From Legionellales bacterium (lineage in GTDB: Bacteria; Pseudomonadota; Gammaproteobacteria; Berkiellales; Berkiellaceae), in assembly GCA_002708265.1 (NCBI GenBank), contig PANA01000005.1, positions 124,001 to 188,000 on the forward strand: a stretch of DNA of 64,000 nt. The letters are read 5' to 3'. Under the pieces are notes generated by a model. The model ran no database searches and was not told the origin of the DNA. It saw only the letters and a list, made by a program, of their open reading frames with translations. This document shows positions 62,997 to 64,000 of the stretch, one piece after another (the stretch's first letter is position 1; every line of letters starts with the position of its first letter). A program made the position numbers and the translations under genes.

Positions 62997-64000
62997 CTAT
63001 AAATCGTTAATATTTTGTACGCGGTCTTTGTAAAAAATCATCACTGGATTGTCTTTCGAAAGCTTTGCTTTAGCCAAGGCTCGGTTTGCTTGTGCAAGCG
63101 CCTCCGTCACTTCAATATTTGTGTTTACTTCGCTAACGCCCATACTGACATCTATAGGAACATCAGTCTTGCCAATGGTTAAAAGAATCCCTTGGATACT
63201 TTCCAATAAACGTGTAGCGCATAAAGCTGTCCGCTCTAAACTGGAGGCGGTTAATAAAATACCAAAACCATGTTCGCTGATACGGCCGCCAATATCCTGC
63301 TTCTGGAGTTGCTTTTGAACACACTCTCCAACTCGATCAGCAAGGGCATCTGTCACTTTATACCCATGTTTTTCATGCAAAAGATCATAGTTGCCAATCT
63401 CAAAAATCAGTAAGAAGCTTGTCCTTTCTCTCATGCGAGATTCTTTGACAGCAGCATTAATACTCGTTAAAAAACTCTTTTTATTGTGCAGTTTACTGAT
63501 AGGGTCCATCGACACTTGCAAGACCAACATAGAAGATACATGAACAATTTTTTTAATCATGGGTCTAAACAGCAACAACGCTTCGCAGAGCAATGTTAAA
63601 AGGACGATCAGTAAAATTCCTTTCTGAAATAATCTCAAGTTCTCAAGTTTTCGCTCACTTTCTGCCTGAAAGGTTTGCACCACTCGATCAAGAGTAAGAA
63701 GTAGCTCTAAATCAGCTTCTTCTTGAAGGTACTTAACAGCTTCATCTGTTAGTTTTGATCGTGAGCCATCTTTTAATACCTCCCGAGCAACCTCGATATA
63801 CTGTGATACTTGATCGTCAAGAGGCTGGTAGCCTTCAAAGTAAATATCACGCAAGCGCTCTGCATTAGTAGACGTCCCGGACTGTACATCCTTCGATTGT
63901 TTTAAATAGGCGTGAGAGGATTCAAATAAGTTGATGGCGTCTCTTAACTGATCTTTTATGACGACTTCTCCTCCCGCATAACGTTCAGACATTCCAGCGA
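62997..64000 (-). CDS. membrane protein with degenerate GGDEF domain (5' end beyond the window)
   Basis: Partial gene. The visible frame begins with an ATG at 63992, but it stays open to the window edge and the first residues (MSERYAGGEV) look like the middle of a sensor domain, so the true start is probably outside. A helical periplasmic sensor region is followed by one span (about residues 125-142) and a GGDEF-type domain. The catalytic signature is replaced by SEHGF (about 239-243), and the metal-site Asp region reads FEIGNYD. This suggests the domain makes no cyclic di-GMP and may act as a binding or regulatory module. Confidence 0.8.
   Translation of the reverse strand, partial: AGMSERYAGGEVVIKDQLRDAINLFESSHAYLKQSKDVQSGTSTNAERLRDIYFEGYQPLDDQVSQYIEVAREVLKDGSRSKLTDEAVKYLQEEADLELLLTLDRVVQTFQAESERKLENLRLFQKGILLIVLLTLLCEALLLFRPMIKKIVHVSSMLVLQVSMDPISKLHNKKSFLTSINAAVKESRMRERTSFLLIFEIGNYDLLHEKHGYKVTDALADRVGECVQKQLQKQDIGGRISEHGFGILLTASSLERTALCATRLLESIQGILLTIGKTDVPIDVSMGVSEVNTNIEVTEALAQANRALAKAKLSKDNPVMIFYKDRVQNINDL

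Overview
The window is a chromosomal segment of a gammaproteobacterium. Gene order and protein types suggest a host-associated member of the Oceanospirillales/Legionella-like range; an Endozoicomonas-type lineage is my guess, not something the sequence proves. The evidence is the ndk-rlmN-pilF-rodZ...hisS-yfgM-bamB-der backbone, a complete iscRSUA-hscBA-fdx-iscX cluster, rluC divergent from rne, msbA-lpxK-ycaR-kdsB, comEC, the lol transporter, mfd-csiV and nagZ. By eye the sequence is moderately AT-rich, and the large unknown genes look richer still in A and T.

Layout. 1-2.0 kb: bioF and ygfZ on the plus strand. 2.0-9.1 kb (minus): hisS-yfgM-bamB-der-prfB-lysS, with prfB carrying a textbook +1 programmed frameshift. 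9.3-13.0 kb: where ispG would be expected there is an RlmH-like methyltransferase, a large membrane-anchored unknown protein with a cysteine-protease-like H...E...Q...C pattern, and a DUF805 protein. 13.0-16.2 kb: rodZ, pilF, rlmN, ndk. 16.3-18.1 kb: an ankyrin-repeat protein. 18.2-24.9 kb: the isc operon, which contains a second cysteine desulfurase and a 70-residue unknown protein, all translationally coupled and driven from a near-perfect IscR site that overlaps the end of rluC. 24.9-29.0 kb: rluC and, divergently, rne behind a hairpin-rich leader. 29.0-32.7 kb: kdsB, ycaR, lpxK, msbA (Kdo and lipid A synthesis and export).

32.8-37.7 kb: a decayed gene followed by two tandem paralogous unknown genes. 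37.7-45.2 kb: comEC, a DUF2062 gene, a small membrane protein, nhaA, a LolD/LolC-E-type lipoprotein exporter and a divergent DAHP synthase. 45.2-49.3 kb: mfd and csiV. 49.3-50.1 kb: a gap with no convincing gene. 50.1-53.6 kb (minus): an L,D-transpeptidase, a DUF1820 protein, nagZ, an MscS-type channel and hpt. 53.7-60.8 kb: a small secreted protein with a good promoter and terminator, then a roughly 2,160-residue protein whose C-terminal part has a CKSGKDR P-loop like the SopB/IpgD phosphoinositide phosphatases. 60.8-64.0 kb: a TetR regulator with a perfect 20-bp palindrome upstream, a FadL-type porin and a degenerate GGDEF protein cut by the window edge.

The housekeeping operons are ordinary. 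The interest lies in the large proteins slotted between them: the protease-like protein, the ankyrin protein, the tandem paralogs and the giant phosphatase-like protein. They look like a dispersed set of host-directed (effector-type) proteins. No secretion system, CRISPR array, rRNA, tRNA or insertion sequence was seen in the window.
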